The position numbers and the translations under genes are program-made. The notes under the pieces are model-generated. The model did no database searches and was not told the DNA's origin. It saw only the letters and a list, made by a program, of their open reading frames with translations. This document shows positions 46,556 through 55,728 of a DNA stretch of 64,000 nt, one piece after another; positions within the stretch are counted from its first letter, which is position 1, and each line of letters begins with the position of its first letter. This DNA is from Angelobacter sp036557225 (GTDB taxonomy: Bacteria > Acidobacteriota > Terriglobia > Terriglobales > Acidobacteriaceae): NCBI GenBank assembly GCA_036557225.1, contig DATBHX010000100.1:33305-97304 (forward strand), read 5' to 3'.

Positions 46556-47859
46556 AGGCGCGTGAGGAGTGGCTGACACGAGCGAAGGCGCTGCTCACTG
46601 CGCGAGCCTGGACGCAATATTTCGTTGACCTGAACCTCGGCTTTGAAAACCTGATGATGCATAAACTGCGCTCACTGCTGACCATGCTGGGCATGATCTT
46701 CGGCGTGGCCGCGGTGATTGCCATGCTTTCCATTGGCGCAGGCGCGCGCGCGCAGGTGATGGCGCTGATCGAACAAATGGGCGTGCGCAACGTGATTGTT
46801 GAAGCGCGCGAAGCCAATGCCTGGGAAGACATGGAAAAAGTGCGCAAGGTCTCCATGGGGCTTACGCTGCGCGACTTTCGTGTGATCCAGTCGAACGTCA
46901 CAGGCGTGGTTCAGAGCACGCCGCGCAAGCGGTTCACGCCAGGAAGAATGATCCCCAAACCGCAGCACGATATGCCGGTGGTCTACGGCGTAGCTTCGAA
47001 TTATCAGAGCATTGGTAATCTCACGGTGGCGACGGGACGGTTCTTTGACGACTCGGAAAACGATCGCGCCGCTTCAGTGGCGGTACTGGGCCAGGGCGCC
47101 AAGCTAAGCTTGTTCGGCCAGACTGAAGCCGTTGGCCAATACATCAAGATCAACGAGGCGTGGTTCCATGTGATCGGCGTGGTGGGACCGCAACTGAGCG
47201 CGCAGAGTTCGAGTGAATCCGGCGTGCCCGCGCAAGACTTGAACAACCTGATCTACGTTCCGCTCTATGCCGCCATGTTTCGCCTGGAAGATAGCCGGAG
47301 CAACATGAAGGATGAGATTGACGGCATCTATCTACAGCTTAGCTCTGCGCTCGACACGCTGCCTACGGCCGATGTAGTGCGTTCACTCCTGAACATCTCT
47401 CACCGCGACGCCGGCGATTTCAGTGTGATCGCTCCTGCGGAACTGTTGGCGCAGCAGCAGCGGACCCAGCACATTTTTGATCTGGTGATGGTTGCAATCG
47501 CCTCCATTAGCCTGCTGGTCGGCGGGATTGGAATCATGAATATACTGCTCGCGTCCATTTTAGAGCGCACGCGCGAGATCGGTGTACGACGCGCCCTGGG
47601 GGCCCGCCAGCGTGATGTCATCCGGCAGTTCCTGGTGGAAGCCGTCCTCATTTCTCTCATGGGCGGACTGATCGGCATCGGCTTCGGTTTCGGCATGTCG
47701 CGCCTGATTGCCTGGCTGGCCGGATGGTCCACCGTCACGACCTTCAGCTCTATTTTGCTGGCTTTTGCTTTCTCCGTCTCCGTCGGACTCGTCTTCGGGA
47801 TCTACCCTGCCCGCAAGGCAGCGCTGCTCGATCCGGTGGAGGCCATCCGCTACGAATAA
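46552..47859 (+). CDS. MacB-like ABC transporter permease without ATPase domain
   Basis: This 435-residue FtsX/MacB-type permease has a first transmembrane helix at ~43-65 after NLMMHKLRSLLTMLGMIFGV. A large periplasmic MacB domain (~70-300) follows. The last three helices carry LLVGGIGIMNILLASILERT, REIGVRRALGARQRDV and GIYPARKAALLDPVEAIRYE. The ATP-binding cassette usually fused (MacB) or adjacent is missing here. An ATPase encoded elsewhere is needed for a working export pump. Confidence 0.9.
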   Translation: MKAREEWLTRAKALLTARAWTQYFVDLNLGFENLMMHKLRSLLTMLGMIFGVAAVIAMLSIGAGARAQVMALIEQMGVRNVIVEAREANAWEDMEKVRKVSMGLTLRDFRVIQSNVTGVVQSTPRKRFTPGRMIPKPQHDMPVVYGVASNYQSIGNLTVATGRFFDDSENDRAASVAVLGQGAKLSLFGQTEAVGQYIKINEAWFHVIGVVGPQLSAQSSSESGVPAQDLNNLIYVPLYAAMFRLEDSRSNMKDEIDGIYLQLSSALDTLPTADVVRSLLNISHRDAGDFSVIAPAELLAQQQRTQHIFDLVMVAIASISLLVGGIGIMNILLASILERTREIGVRRALGARQRDVIRQFLVEAVLISLMGGLIGIGFGFGMSRLIAWLAGWSTVTTFSSILLAFAFSVSVGLVFGIYPARKAALLDPVEAIRYE

Positions 47860-47872
47860 TCAGGAACTCGTC

Positions 47873-49501
47873 ATGCCTATTCGCAACTGCATTTTTGGAT
47901 CGCTGCTCTTATTCTCGCTGTACGCGACTGCACAATTTACGCCTGCCAAAACGCCGACCGGCAATCTCTTCCAGCGACCATCCACGCCCACCCAGGTCCA
48001 GGGCCCCAGCCGCGTCGACGAATTCATTGTCGAGGGCAAGTTGCGCCTGAGCCTGGAAGACGCCATCCTGCTTACGCTCCTGAATAACAGTGATGTGAAC
48101 GTAAACCGCGCCCAGTTTGATCTCTCGCAGTTTGCTGTGCTGCGTGCCCATTCGCCGTTCGATCCTCTCTTTGTCGCCGGCTTCGCGCCCACGCGCTCGG
48201 TCTCGCCCAGCGACTCCTCGCTCAACGGCGCGTCCACGCTGAGCACGCTCAGCCAGACATCCAGCGCCGGATACTCCCAGCAATTTCTCACCGGCACCAG
48301 CGTAAACGTCGGGCTGTCGAGCACGCGCTTCACCACCAACAGCAGCTTCGCCACGGTCAACCCATCGTTCAACTCCGGGCTCACGTTTTCTTTCTCCCAG
48401 CCGCTGCTGCGCCGCTTTGGATTTTTTGCCAATCGCGCGCCGATCCTCATCGCGCAACGCGGCGTACGCCAGTCGCGGGCGAATTTCGAAGCCCAGCTCA
48501 ATGACACGGTGCAGACCGTCATCAACCAGTACTGGGATGTGGTGCAGGCGCACAAAACGCTCGACGTGCTGAAGAAGTCGCTCGAACTCGCCGAAGCCAG
48601 CTACCAGCGCGACAAACGCGCGCTGGAACTGGGCGCGCTGCCACCGCTCGATATCTATCGTTCCGAATCGCAGGTGGCGCAGCGCAAGGTCACGGTCATC
48701 CAGGCCGAGTATGCTCTCAAGCAGGTGGAAACCACGCTGCGCCAGACGGTCGGCGCCGATCTTGACGCGCGCGCCGGCGCACTTGACCTTCAACTCACTG
48801 ATACCGCGGAAACCAACGGCAAACTGGAAATTGTCGATCTGCAGGAGTCACTCGCTGACGCGCTCAAGAACCGCCCGGAGATCGATGCGCAAGGCCAGCA
48901 GCTCGCCATTGACGACACTAACGCCAAGGTCGCTGTCAACAACCTGCGGCCTGACGTCACTCTCGGCGCCAGCTACACCACCAACGGCCTCGGCGGCATT
49001 GTCTTTGACAACTCCGGCAACATTGTCTCCAACGGGGGCTTTAGCGATTCGCTCTCACAGCTCGGCGGCTTCAGTTTTCCCACCTACGGTATAAGCCTGC
49101 AAATGCGCTTCCCCATCCGCAACAGCTCGGCCGCGGCCGATCTCGGCACCGCGCTGGTTTCCAAGCGGCGCAGCCTCTACCAGATGCGCAGCCTGCAACA
49201 GACCATCAGCTCCCAGGTAAAAAACGCGGTGCACGATCTTGAACTGGCGGAGTTGGTGATCACCGCGGCAAAGGATTCACGCGAGCTGGCCGCCAAAAAC
49301 CTGGCCGCGGAAGAGCGCAAATACCAGCTCGGCGCTGAGACTATCTTCTTTGTGCTCGACGCGCAGAACCAACTCTCCCAGGCCGAGCAAAGCCTGGTGC
49401 AGGCCCAGATCTCCTACCAGAAAGCCCTGGCCGAAGTGGACCACGCCACCGGTAGCCTGCTGGCAAAACACAAACTGATTCCGGCTTCGGCGACACCGTA
49501 G
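47873..49501 (+). CDS. TolC-family outer membrane efflux protein
   Basis: This is a 542-residue protein. The ATG at 47873 gives a signal peptide (MPIRNCIFGSLLLFSLYATA) and is preferred over a much longer frame running through the permease gene. It shows the two repeated TolC halves (LRLSLEDAILLTLLNNSDVN; SLADALKNRPEIDAQGQQLA), a long coiled-coil helix, and the terminal AEQSLVQAQISYQKALAEVD. It supplies the outer-membrane duct for the three adaptors and MacB-like permease upstream (13-nt gap). Confidence 0.93.
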   Translation: MPIRNCIFGSLLLFSLYATAQFTPAKTPTGNLFQRPSTPTQVQGPSRVDEFIVEGKLRLSLEDAILLTLLNNSDVNVNRAQFDLSQFAVLRAHSPFDPLFVAGFAPTRSVSPSDSSLNGASTLSTLSQTSSAGYSQQFLTGTSVNVGLSSTRFTTNSSFATVNPSFNSGLTFSFSQPLLRRFGFFANRAPILIAQRGVRQSRANFEAQLNDTVQTVINQYWDVVQAHKTLDVLKKSLELAEASYQRDKRALELGALPPLDIYRSESQVAQRKVTVIQAEYALKQVETTLRQTVGADLDARAGALDLQLTDTAETNGKLEIVDLQESLADALKNRPEIDAQGQQLAIDDTNAKVAVNNLRPDVTLGASYTTNGLGGIVFDNSGNIVSNGGFSDSLSQLGGFSFPTYGISLQMRFPIRNSSAAADLGTALVSKRRSLYQMRSLQQTISSQVKNAVHDLELAELVITAAKDSRELAAKNLAAEERKYQLGAETIFFVLDAQNQLSQAEQSLVQAQISYQKALAEVDHATGSLLAKHKLIPASATP

Positions 49502-49833
49502 TCCCCCATTTCTAAGACATCCACGCTGCGCAGAACCATGCCAATGATAGCTCTCCTTACCCCTGTCGTCCTGAGCGACTACCCGGGAGCGCATGCGACC
49601 AAGGGGGAGTCGAAGGATCCCGGCGATGCCTCCCGCACCATGCCGCATCAGGGAGTTCTACCGATACTTTCTCGAACACGTTCTGTCTGATTGCCCGTTT
49701 GGCGACGCCAAGGACACTTGGTTCTTGAATCGAACTTTCCGATCCCGGCGATCTCGCGCGATGACGGGCGATCGAGCGATTCTCTTCTCCTTCCCGCATC
49801 GAAAACAACATTCTCATCTCGCTCCCGAACCAT
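49502..49833. other. Gene-free region with dispersed repeat
   Basis: Between 49563 and 49620 is a segment beginning CCTGTCGTCCTGAGCGAC and ending GAGTCGAAGGATCC. It resembles a short interspersed repeat common in soil-bacterial genomes (established only by general resemblance). Open frames here lack start signals. The remainder holds no recognised feature. Confidence 0.4.
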
Positions 49834-50697
49834 TCACATGCTCTTCACCACGTCACTCAACTCAATCACTTCGATGTTCTCCGGACACTCCGCCCAGTTG
49901 TGTATCCAGCACACAATCACGTCGCACCGATTCGGATCATGCCCATGGGCCAGGAAATTCTTGCTTGCATATTCAAATTCAATCCGTACTCGCTGCAATC
50001 TTCCCGGCGCAACTTCCTGCATCGCTTTGCAATCCGGAAACTCCGTCTGTATCCGATGCACCTGAAAACCCAGCCTGCGTGCCACCGCTCCAAACAGGAA
50101 CATCACGCCCGCTTCGTTTACCGGCGCATACGCCATCTCCGGCAGCCCCAGTGGCGCGCCATACACCGGACGGTCGTCCCGCACCCGCGTTCTTCTTCCT
50201 GCAATCTGGTGAGGCTCTGCGTTTCTCCCTCGTTTGTGGGCCTCTCCGCAGTCCGGCTCAAGCGCCACCGTCCGGTCTGCCCGCTTTACCATCTCCAGTA
50301 CGTCCTGCCATTGCCCTGAAATTCCCTCCGCTTCGGCAAACCTCCGGAAGCAGAAACCCACGCGTGTCCACAGCTTGAAGCGCCGCCAGTACGGCGCAGC
50401 GCTCGCGATCTTCTCCGTCGGCAGGTCTGCCACCCTCGGCAGCCGGCCCAGCTTCCGCGCCAGCCGCGCCCACTCCATGAGTAACTCCGAAGTGGATAGG
50501 CTGTAGCCGACGCCTTTCGGCTCCAGTCCCGCCGCTTTCATTGCCGCCGTCACCGTGCCGAATGCCTTGCGCACCTCGAACCCCTGAATGCCGGTCATTC
50601 GCCGTAGCTCACGTATCTTCGGAATCCGCTTCAGTTTCCGAAAACACAACTGCAGCCCTTCAGTGATCTGCCGTTTTGTCACCGTTGATTTCTTCAT
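49834..50697 (-). CDS. Homing-endonuclease-associated-repeat protein with restriction-like C-terminal domain
   Basis: This is a 287-residue protein; the start at 50697 (MKKSTVTKRQ) is chosen over a longer frame that would read through leader hairpins. Two HNR-like helical repeats are visible (~21-57, RIPKIRELRRMTGIQ; ~68-122, LGRLPRVADLP). The C-terminal domain has PDCKAM, IEFEYASKNF and CDVIVCWIHNW. Its Asp...Glu-x-Glu spacing recalls PD-(D/E)xK nucleases, but activity is unproven. A terminator-like hairpin sits 16 nt upstream of the start. Confidence 0.7.
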   Translation of the reverse strand: MKKSTVTKRQITEGLQLCFRKLKRIPKIRELRRMTGIQGFEVRKAFGTVTAAMKAAGLEPKGVGYSLSTSELLMEWARLARKLGRLPRVADLPTEKIASAAPYWRRFKLWTRVGFCFRRFAEAEGISGQWQDVLEMVKRADRTVALEPDCGEAHKRGRNAEPHQIAGRRTRVRDDRPVYGAPLGLPEMAYAPVNEAGVMFLFGAVARRLGFQVHRIQTEFPDCKAMQEVAPGRLQRVRIEFEYASKNFLAHGHDPNRCDVIVCWIHNWAECPENIEVIELSDVVKSM

Positions 50698-50712
50698 TCT
50701 TCGCCTCAAATA

Positions 50713-50821
50713 GAAAAAGCCACCCGCAGGTGGCTCTTGATTTCTGGAGTTATGGAGCGCAGGCGCCCTCGCCTGCGTGTTTCGGAGTGCAGGGCTGATA
50801 GCTGGCGGCGAAAGGCCGCCA
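50713..50821 (-). promoter_or_regulatory. Leader with terminator-like hairpin and two further palindromes
   Basis: On the minus strand AGCCACC/GGTGGCT (50735-50718, 4-nt loop) is followed by a TTTTT tract, 16 nt upstream of the HNR-protein start. Two more inverted repeats precede it: GCAGGCG-CCCT-CGCCTGC near 50760-50777 and CTGGCGG/CCGCCAG near 50803-50821. Either it terminates upstream transcription or it attenuates the HNR gene. Confidence 0.5.
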
Positions 50822-50829
50822 GCACACAC

Positions 50830-51188
50830 TTCAACTATCGTGGATTTTGTCGGGCAGGCGAGCTAGACAATTGCTCGCGGACCAACGACAGGGTTGCAGG
50901 CCTTTTGGGGTTTTGCCTTTCCTCAGAACTAATTACTAAATTCTAAGCACTGGCTTTCTCCCTCCGACGCCGCTCTCGGTCGTGCTCCTATGAAGGATAA
51001 GCGAAGGCAACTCAGGCAAGCAAGCGCGAAATGGTACATCTTGACAAAGACATCGTCGCGGAAGGCCTGATTTTGCATGAAGAAGAACTGACCGGCATTG
51101 CTGCCGGTCCGGGTTTGGATTGTTTTAGAAAGGTAGCATATCTCGAGGAGTAACAACTTGTCCGTCTAGCCGCCAAATGGCGGCACAG
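50830..51188. other. Gene-free region
   Basis: Possible short frames on the minus strand (near 50929-51156) have no supporting start signal or recognisable content. A hairpin with core CCGGCATTGCTGCCGG lies near 51090; the same core forms the terminator at 52655-52676. Confidence 0.4.
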
Positions 51189-51521
51189 TCAACACCCGAA
51201 GAAGCAGTCAGTCTTGTCGCTATCGCGGTTTACTGCACAAGCGTTGGCGCAACTGCTTCCATCGAAGCACATCTGCACCACATATCCCCCTGTACAGGCC
51301 CCGGTAACTGGCCAGTCATAAACACATGCTGCGGGATTCCCGGAGCAGTTATTACATGGCGAGCTGTTACATACAGCCACACAGTTCTGATATGCAATCT
51401 GCGTATTGTTTAGACATTGGCATTTTGCATCACATGCTTCTGCGGGATTTGGGAGCCATAGCAACACAGCCAAGCCAATGGCAGTCGTCAACAGGAGATT
51501 CCGTACAACTATCTTGTTCAT
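51189..51521 (-). CDS. Secreted small protein with 14 cysteines
   Basis: This 110-residue protein starts at ATG 51521 after GGAGAAC. A signal peptide (~1-28, LLLTTAIGLAVLLWLPNPAEA) precedes a mature chain of ~83 residues containing 14 cysteines (for example CDAKCQC, CVAVCNSSPCNNC, CANAC, and terminal CFFGC). An even number of cysteines and export suggest seven disulfides or a metal-binding surface. No family is recognised. It is divergent from a membrane-anchored thioredoxin-like protein with CHFC, a plausible redox partner. Confidence 0.65.
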   Translation of the reverse strand: MNKIVVRNLLLTTAIGLAVLLWLPNPAEACDAKCQCLNNTQIAYQNCVAVCNSSPCNNCSGNPAACVYDWPVTGACTGGYVVQMCFDGSSCANACAVNRDSDKTDCFFGC

Positions 51522-51870
51522 TGTCTGTTCTCCAGTCTTTAAACCTTGTTCCGCGCCACCTACATAGTCTGATAGAGAAGTTTGGGGATAACAATGTTGC
51601 ATGTCAAGATATTTTCTTGTTCCAAATTGGTACATGAATAGAATCGCTGCATGAACTCAAATACTACAACTAGGTAGCTCCATAAAGGGACAACTATAAG
51701 CTATCTGAAATCAATCGAGAATAGCTGGCTACATATGCTGAAAGTACGAGCTTCACAAAAGAAAGGGCATCCTCCCATAATGGAACGGCGCAGCATGATT
51801 GTTAGCTTGACACTATATTGTGATCGTGCCATAAATATTTCCCGTCAATAAGACACCGCAGGAGTGCCTA
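51522..51870. other. Divergent promoter region between the Cys-rich protein and the thioredoxin-like gene
   Basis: This 349-nt A+T-rich gap holds no gene. On the plus strand a sigma70-like promoter is visible (see 51807-51836). The minus-strand promoter for the Cys-rich gene must lie in the left part but is not obvious. Confidence 0.5.
51807..51836 (+). promoter_or_regulatory. Sigma70-like promoter for the thioredoxin-like gene
   Basis: A consensus TTGACA (51807-51812) is followed after about 17-18 nt by a -10-like ATAAAT (51831-51836). It lies 35 nt before the start codon, which has AGGAG at 51853. Confidence 0.45.
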
Positions 51871-52389
51871 ATGAAAATCCTTGAAGCTGCAAGCTACGTT
51901 GCACTGCTCGTTGTGTGTGCCTTGGGTGGTTATAGGTTGTGGCAGTATAAGCCAGATACTGCCAGCGCATCGCTGCCTTCGGCAATAGGTTCAATGCCGG
52001 CAGTGCCGAAAAGCCTCGAGGGCAAGCTTTCGGCTGATCTGACCGGCAAGAAGAAATGGGTCGTCCTTGTCTTGTCGACGGAATGTCATTTCTGCCAGGA
52101 GAGCGCTCCATTTCATGAGGGGCTGGTGCAAAAGCTCCAAAATTCTCCGGATACTGGTGTAATCGCGGTTTTCCCTCAGGATCGTCGAGCAGTTGAACAA
52201 TATAAAGCCGTATACAAAGTCAACTTCCCCAACACCGTCACAGACGCATCACTTACCACTCTACAGGTGATAGGAACTCCTACTCTTCTGCTGGTAGATC
52301 AGCAGGGAAAAGTGCTCAAAAGCTGGAGAGGACGTCTGGCCGAAAAGGACGAGAAGCAAGTCAAGGCTGAATTAGGGCTTGCGAACTAG
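51871..52389 (+). CDS. Membrane-anchored thioredoxin-like (TlpA-type) protein
   Basis: This 172-residue protein has an N-terminal anchor (~7-24) and a periplasmic thioredoxin fold. The active site is TECHFCQES (CxxC near residue 71), the cis-proline is in VIGTPTLLLVD, and the ending is KSWRGRLAEKD. These proteins reduce or shuffle disulfides outside the cytoplasmic membrane. AGGAG precedes the ATG. Its placement next to the 14-cysteine secreted protein suggests a dedicated disulfide partner (inference). Confidence 0.82.
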   Translation: MKILEAASYVALLVVCALGGYRLWQYKPDTASASLPSAIGSMPAVPKSLEGKLSADLTGKKKWVVLVLSTECHFCQESAPFHEGLVQKLQNSPDTGVIAVFPQDRRAVEQYKAVYKVNFPNTVTDASLTTLQVIGTPTLLLVDQQGKVLKSWRGRLAEKDEKQVKAELGLAN

Positions 52390-52647
52390 ATGGGAACTCG
52401 AGGAGGGTAGCGTTGGCAAATCTCCTGTTCACATGCGTGATTGGCGCACGTGTGTTGCTCCTTCCCAGACTTTAGCGACGAACGCGGCATGCCAGCGAAC
52501 TATCATCGCCGGGTAAAACTATCACCGATCGTCCAGCAGGAGTGGTTATTTCCTCTGCTTCCCTCGCTATATTCTGGAGATGCCGCATTGAAGCTTATCT
52601 TGTGGCTTGCGCTGCGGCCGTTCAAGTAACGCAGTTGAGCAGCCCGA
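52390..52647. other. Gene-free region between the thioredoxin-like and TonB-receptor genes
   Basis: No supported gene is seen; a 62-codon frame at 52441-52629 has no ribosome-binding site and no recognisable content. Confidence 0.45.
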
Positions 52648-52676
52648 ACAAAAAAGGCCGGCATTGCTGCCGGCCT
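52648..52676 (-). terminator. Terminator of the TonB-dependent receptor gene
   Basis: AGGCCGGCA (52655-52663) pairs with TGCCGGCCT (52668-52676) around TTGC. On the minus strand it is followed by a run of T residues. It begins ~20 nt after the receptor stop. Confidence 0.88.
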
Positions 52677-52695
52677 TTGCTAGGTTACGTGAGTC

Positions 52696-55600
52696 TTAGA
52701 AAGTGAACCGTGCACCAAACTCGGCAATGAACGCGCGAGGCAGCGTGCTGCTCGTGGGATTGATGAAACCGAGCGGGTGTCCGAAAGTCGAAAGCCCTTG
52801 GGTGCCATCAAAGTTATTGCCGTAATTGGCATGGTTGGTCAGGTTGAAAGTCTGGAAGATGAGTTGCAAATTCCGGGCTTCACCCAGTTTGAGGTTTTTT
52901 GTCAAACGCGCATCCATGTCAAAGTACGGATCGCCGCGAAGGTTAAAGATGGGGTTCAAGCCGCAGGTCCGGCTGTAGTAGCCCTGTTCGGTGCACCCGG
53001 GAGCCAGGAGTGCTCCGGCTGCGCTTCCGCCGCCCAGGCCAATCTGATTGCCCTGCGCGATCTCGTTGTATGGCCGCGCCGATCCTGCCTGAAGAATGGG
53101 AGAGAAATCGATGCCCCAGGGCAGATGCGCGGTCGCCGCGATCGTGAGATGGTGCCGCTCGTCGTTGAATGCCGGACCAAAATCTTCCGGAGCAAACGGC
53201 CGGGCTGGGTCACGAGGATAGTACCGGAACGAACCACCGTCCTCGTCATAACCCACGGCGCGCGCCAGGGTGTAATTCACGGTCAGGTCCATCTTGTGGA
53301 AACCACGCTGACGGAAGCTCAGGTTCATCCCGTCATAACGCGAGCGCCCGCTGGACGTCTCGTCACGAACGCTGGCCAGCACCGGTACGCCCGCCGAGGT
53401 GAACGCGGCAGTCAACGGTTTGTGGAAGCCAAGCGCGATGTTCGACGGATCGTTAGGAGTATTCGCGTCGACATTGATGGTTTTGTTCTCGTGCAAGCTG
53501 AGCACGTGTACATACTCGGCTTCGAAGACCGAGTTGCTGTTGATCGCCCAGGTGTATCCGCCGTTCCATTCCTCCGTCACGGGTGTGCGATAGTTAGGAT
53601 CCATGAGGCGGCCGATGGATTGGGGTGTGAGTTGCGCCTGTGGCGCTGGAATCGTCGGCAGCGGGTCAATTCCGAACCGATAATTTTGCAGTTGTATCCC
53701 CGTCCCCGGCACAACATCGGTGGCGCCGTTGAGCGAGAATGCGGTCTGGAAGATCGTCGGGTTGGCCTGCTGTTCCATGAACAACGGAATGTTCTGGAAG
53801 GTGTTGTCATAGTACATGCCGAAGCCGGCGCGTACCACGTGGTTGCCCTTTCCGTTCAGGTCGTAGGCAAGTCCAATGCGCGGGCTGAAGCCCTTGCTAT
53901 AGTCGGTCGCCTTCTTGGAAACCAGAAGAGCTGCCAGCGGGCTGAAAGCAGCAGCAGCCTGCAGTTCCTGGAAGGTCCGGCTCTGGGCGACGTCCGATCC
54001 TCCGACAAAATCGAAATCCTTGTCATACCGCAGGCCAAGGTTCAGGCTCAGGCGCTGGCTCACCTTCCAGTCGTCCTGGAAGTACAAGCCAAGTTGCTTG
54101 GCGTCCTTGATGATGAACGTTGGATCGCCTACCGCAATGCTCATACCGTTTCCGTTCGCGTTGCCGCCAACCAGAAGGCCGGGAGTTGCAAAGCCCTGCG
54201 GCAATGCCAGAATCTGGCTGGGCAGCTGGTTGAAGTCGAGTTCGAGCGTCGGGTTGAACTCGAAGAAACCGCCCATGAACGGTGTCCAGATATAGTCAAC
54301 ACCGGTCTTGAACGTATGCCTGCCCACGATCTTGGCCACGTCGTCCTTGAACTGGTACTTGCGCTGGATTGAGTTCTGCGGAACGTTGGTGTTGGTGCCG
54401 AACTCGATGCCGGTCGGGAATGTGAAGAGCGGCGTACGGCCGGTGCTGTCGATCAGGTTGTTCCAGTACTGGAAACCGAAAGTGAACTGATTGATCAGGG
54501 TTTGCGAAAGGGACGAATTCACCGTCAGGTTGGCAACCTGCAGATGGTTGACCGTGAAGTTTCCTTCGGTCAAATCGAAAAGGCCGTTGCTCTGGTCATT
54601 CAAGCTGTTGTTGGCCTGTGTGGAAACCGAGAGATAGGCGGAGTGCTTCGGACTAATGATGAAATCAAGGCGGCCGTTCAGACGGTTCTCAAAGAACGGC
54701 GTCGGAATCGTCGTAGCCGGCTGTGCGCCCAGGCTCGTCACCAGTGACAGTTCCTGGAAAGCTGCGGGCGATTCAGCAATTGAGGTGTGCTCACGCTGGC
54801 GTTCGTAGGCGAAAAAGCCGAAGAACTTGTCCTTCTTGATCGGTCCGCCGATGGAACCACCGAACCACTGCCGCGAGTACGGAGGATTGATGGAAGAGGA
54901 CGTGCCGTCGCCATTTGGCACTTTCTGGTCTGCATTCAGGGCTTGAGCGCGGAAGAAGCCGAACGCCGAACCATGGAAGCCGTTGGAACCGGACTTGGTG
55001 ATCACGTTGATCGCAGCGCCTCCCGAACGGCCATTGACAGCCGAGAAACGCTGTGTGGAAACTTGAAATTCCTGCACGGCTTCAGCGGGAAGCTGCATCA
55101 CCGGTCCGCCGACCGTGTTGTCTTTATTGTCAACCCCGTTGACGGTTACGTTCACGTTGCGGCCGCCATGGCCGTTCACTGACAGAATCGCATAACGGTT
55201 CTTGGTCGGATCATAAGAATCCGCCGCTTTTACGCCAGGCGCCAGATAAGCAAGGTCAGCGATATCGCGACCAATCAACGGAAGGTCCGTGATCTGCTGC
55301 GGTGTGATGTTGGCGCTGACGTCAGTCTTGGTCTGGTCCACCAGGGGCGCGGTCGAGGTTACTTCCACAGTCTCGCTCACTCCGCCCGGGGTCAGGGTGA
55401 AATTCTGTGTGGCGGTGCGGCCAACCAGGACTTCCAGGTTTTTCGCTTCTGCGCTGGAGAAGCCCGGCGCGGTCACTTTGACGGAGTAGATTCCGGCGGA
55501 AAGCGATTCAAAGCGATACAAGCCGGTATCATCGGTTTTCGTGGTGCGGGTGGCGCCGGTCGCGGTGTTCGTTAGCGTGATCTCCGCCTTGTTGCCGATC

Positions 55601-55728
55601 ACCGCCTGGCTCTTGTCCATTACAGTGCCTTGCAGGCTGGCGGTGGCGGTCACCTGCCCGACGAGGTTCATACAGCTGAGCAGTAGTAAACAGCCCATGA
55701 CTGCAATGAATAACCATCGTTTATTCAT
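52696..55728 (-). CDS. Oar-like TonB-dependent outer-membrane receptor
   Basis: This 1010-residue protein has a signal peptide (~1-25). A carboxypeptidase-regulatory (beta-sandwich) domain at ~28-110 contains TASLQGTVMDKSQAVI and DDTGLYRFESLSAGIYSVKV. A plug domain (~120-230) contains NGHGGRNVNVTVNGVDNKDN and GRSGGAAINVITKSG. A long beta-barrel ends in EFGARFTF. This architecture is expanded in Acidobacteriota and usually imports oligosaccharides or peptides using TonB energy. GGAGAGAAA precedes the ATG. It stands alone with its own terminator. Confidence 0.93.
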   Translation of the reverse strand: MNKRWLFIAVMGCLLLLSCMNLVGQVTATASLQGTVMDKSQAVIGNKAEITLTNTATGATRTTKTDDTGLYRFESLSAGIYSVKVTAPGFSSAEAKNLEVLVGRTATQNFTLTPGGVSETVEVTSTAPLVDQTKTDVSANITPQQITDLPLIGRDIADLAYLAPGVKAADSYDPTKNRYAILSVNGHGGRNVNVTVNGVDNKDNTVGGPVMQLPAEAVQEFQVSTQRFSAVNGRSGGAAINVITKSGSNGFHGSAFGFFRAQALNADQKVPNGDGTSSSINPPYSRQWFGGSIGGPIKKDKFFGFFAYERQREHTSIAESPAAFQELSLVTSLGAQPATTIPTPFFENRLNGRLDFIISPKHSAYLSVSTQANNSLNDQSNGLFDLTEGNFTVNHLQVANLTVNSSLSQTLINQFTFGFQYWNNLIDSTGRTPLFTFPTGIEFGTNTNVPQNSIQRKYQFKDDVAKIVGRHTFKTGVDYIWTPFMGGFFEFNPTLELDFNQLPSQILALPQGFATPGLLVGGNANGNGMSIAVGDPTFIIKDAKQLGLYFQDDWKVSQRLSLNLGLRYDKDFDFVGGSDVAQSRTFQELQAAAAFSPLAALLVSKKATDYSKGFSPRIGLAYDLNGKGNHVVRAGFGMYYDNTFQNIPLFMEQQANPTIFQTAFSLNGATDVVPGTGIQLQNYRFGIDPLPTIPAPQAQLTPQSIGRLMDPNYRTPVTEEWNGGYTWAINSNSVFEAEYVHVLSLHENKTINVDANTPNDPSNIALGFHKPLTAAFTSAGVPVLASVRDETSSGRSRYDGMNLSFRQRGFHKMDLTVNYTLARAVGYDEDGGSFRYYPRDPARPFAPEDFGPAFNDERHHLTIAATAHLPWGIDFSPILQAGSARPYNEIAQGNQIGLGGGSAAGALLAPGCTEQGYYSRTCGLNPIFNLRGDPYFDMDARLTKNLKLGEARNLQLIFQTFNLTNHANYGNNFDGTQGLSTFGHPLGFINPTSSTLPRAFIAEFGARFTF

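Noticed and set aside
49563..49620. CRISPR-like or tandem repeat
   Set aside because: It is a single short interspersed segment without tandem copies or spacers. No CRISPR array was found anywhere in the window.
52777..54372. 531-codon plus-strand frame opposite the TonB receptor
   Set aside because: It is the complement of a well-supported receptor barrel and has no recognisable domain.
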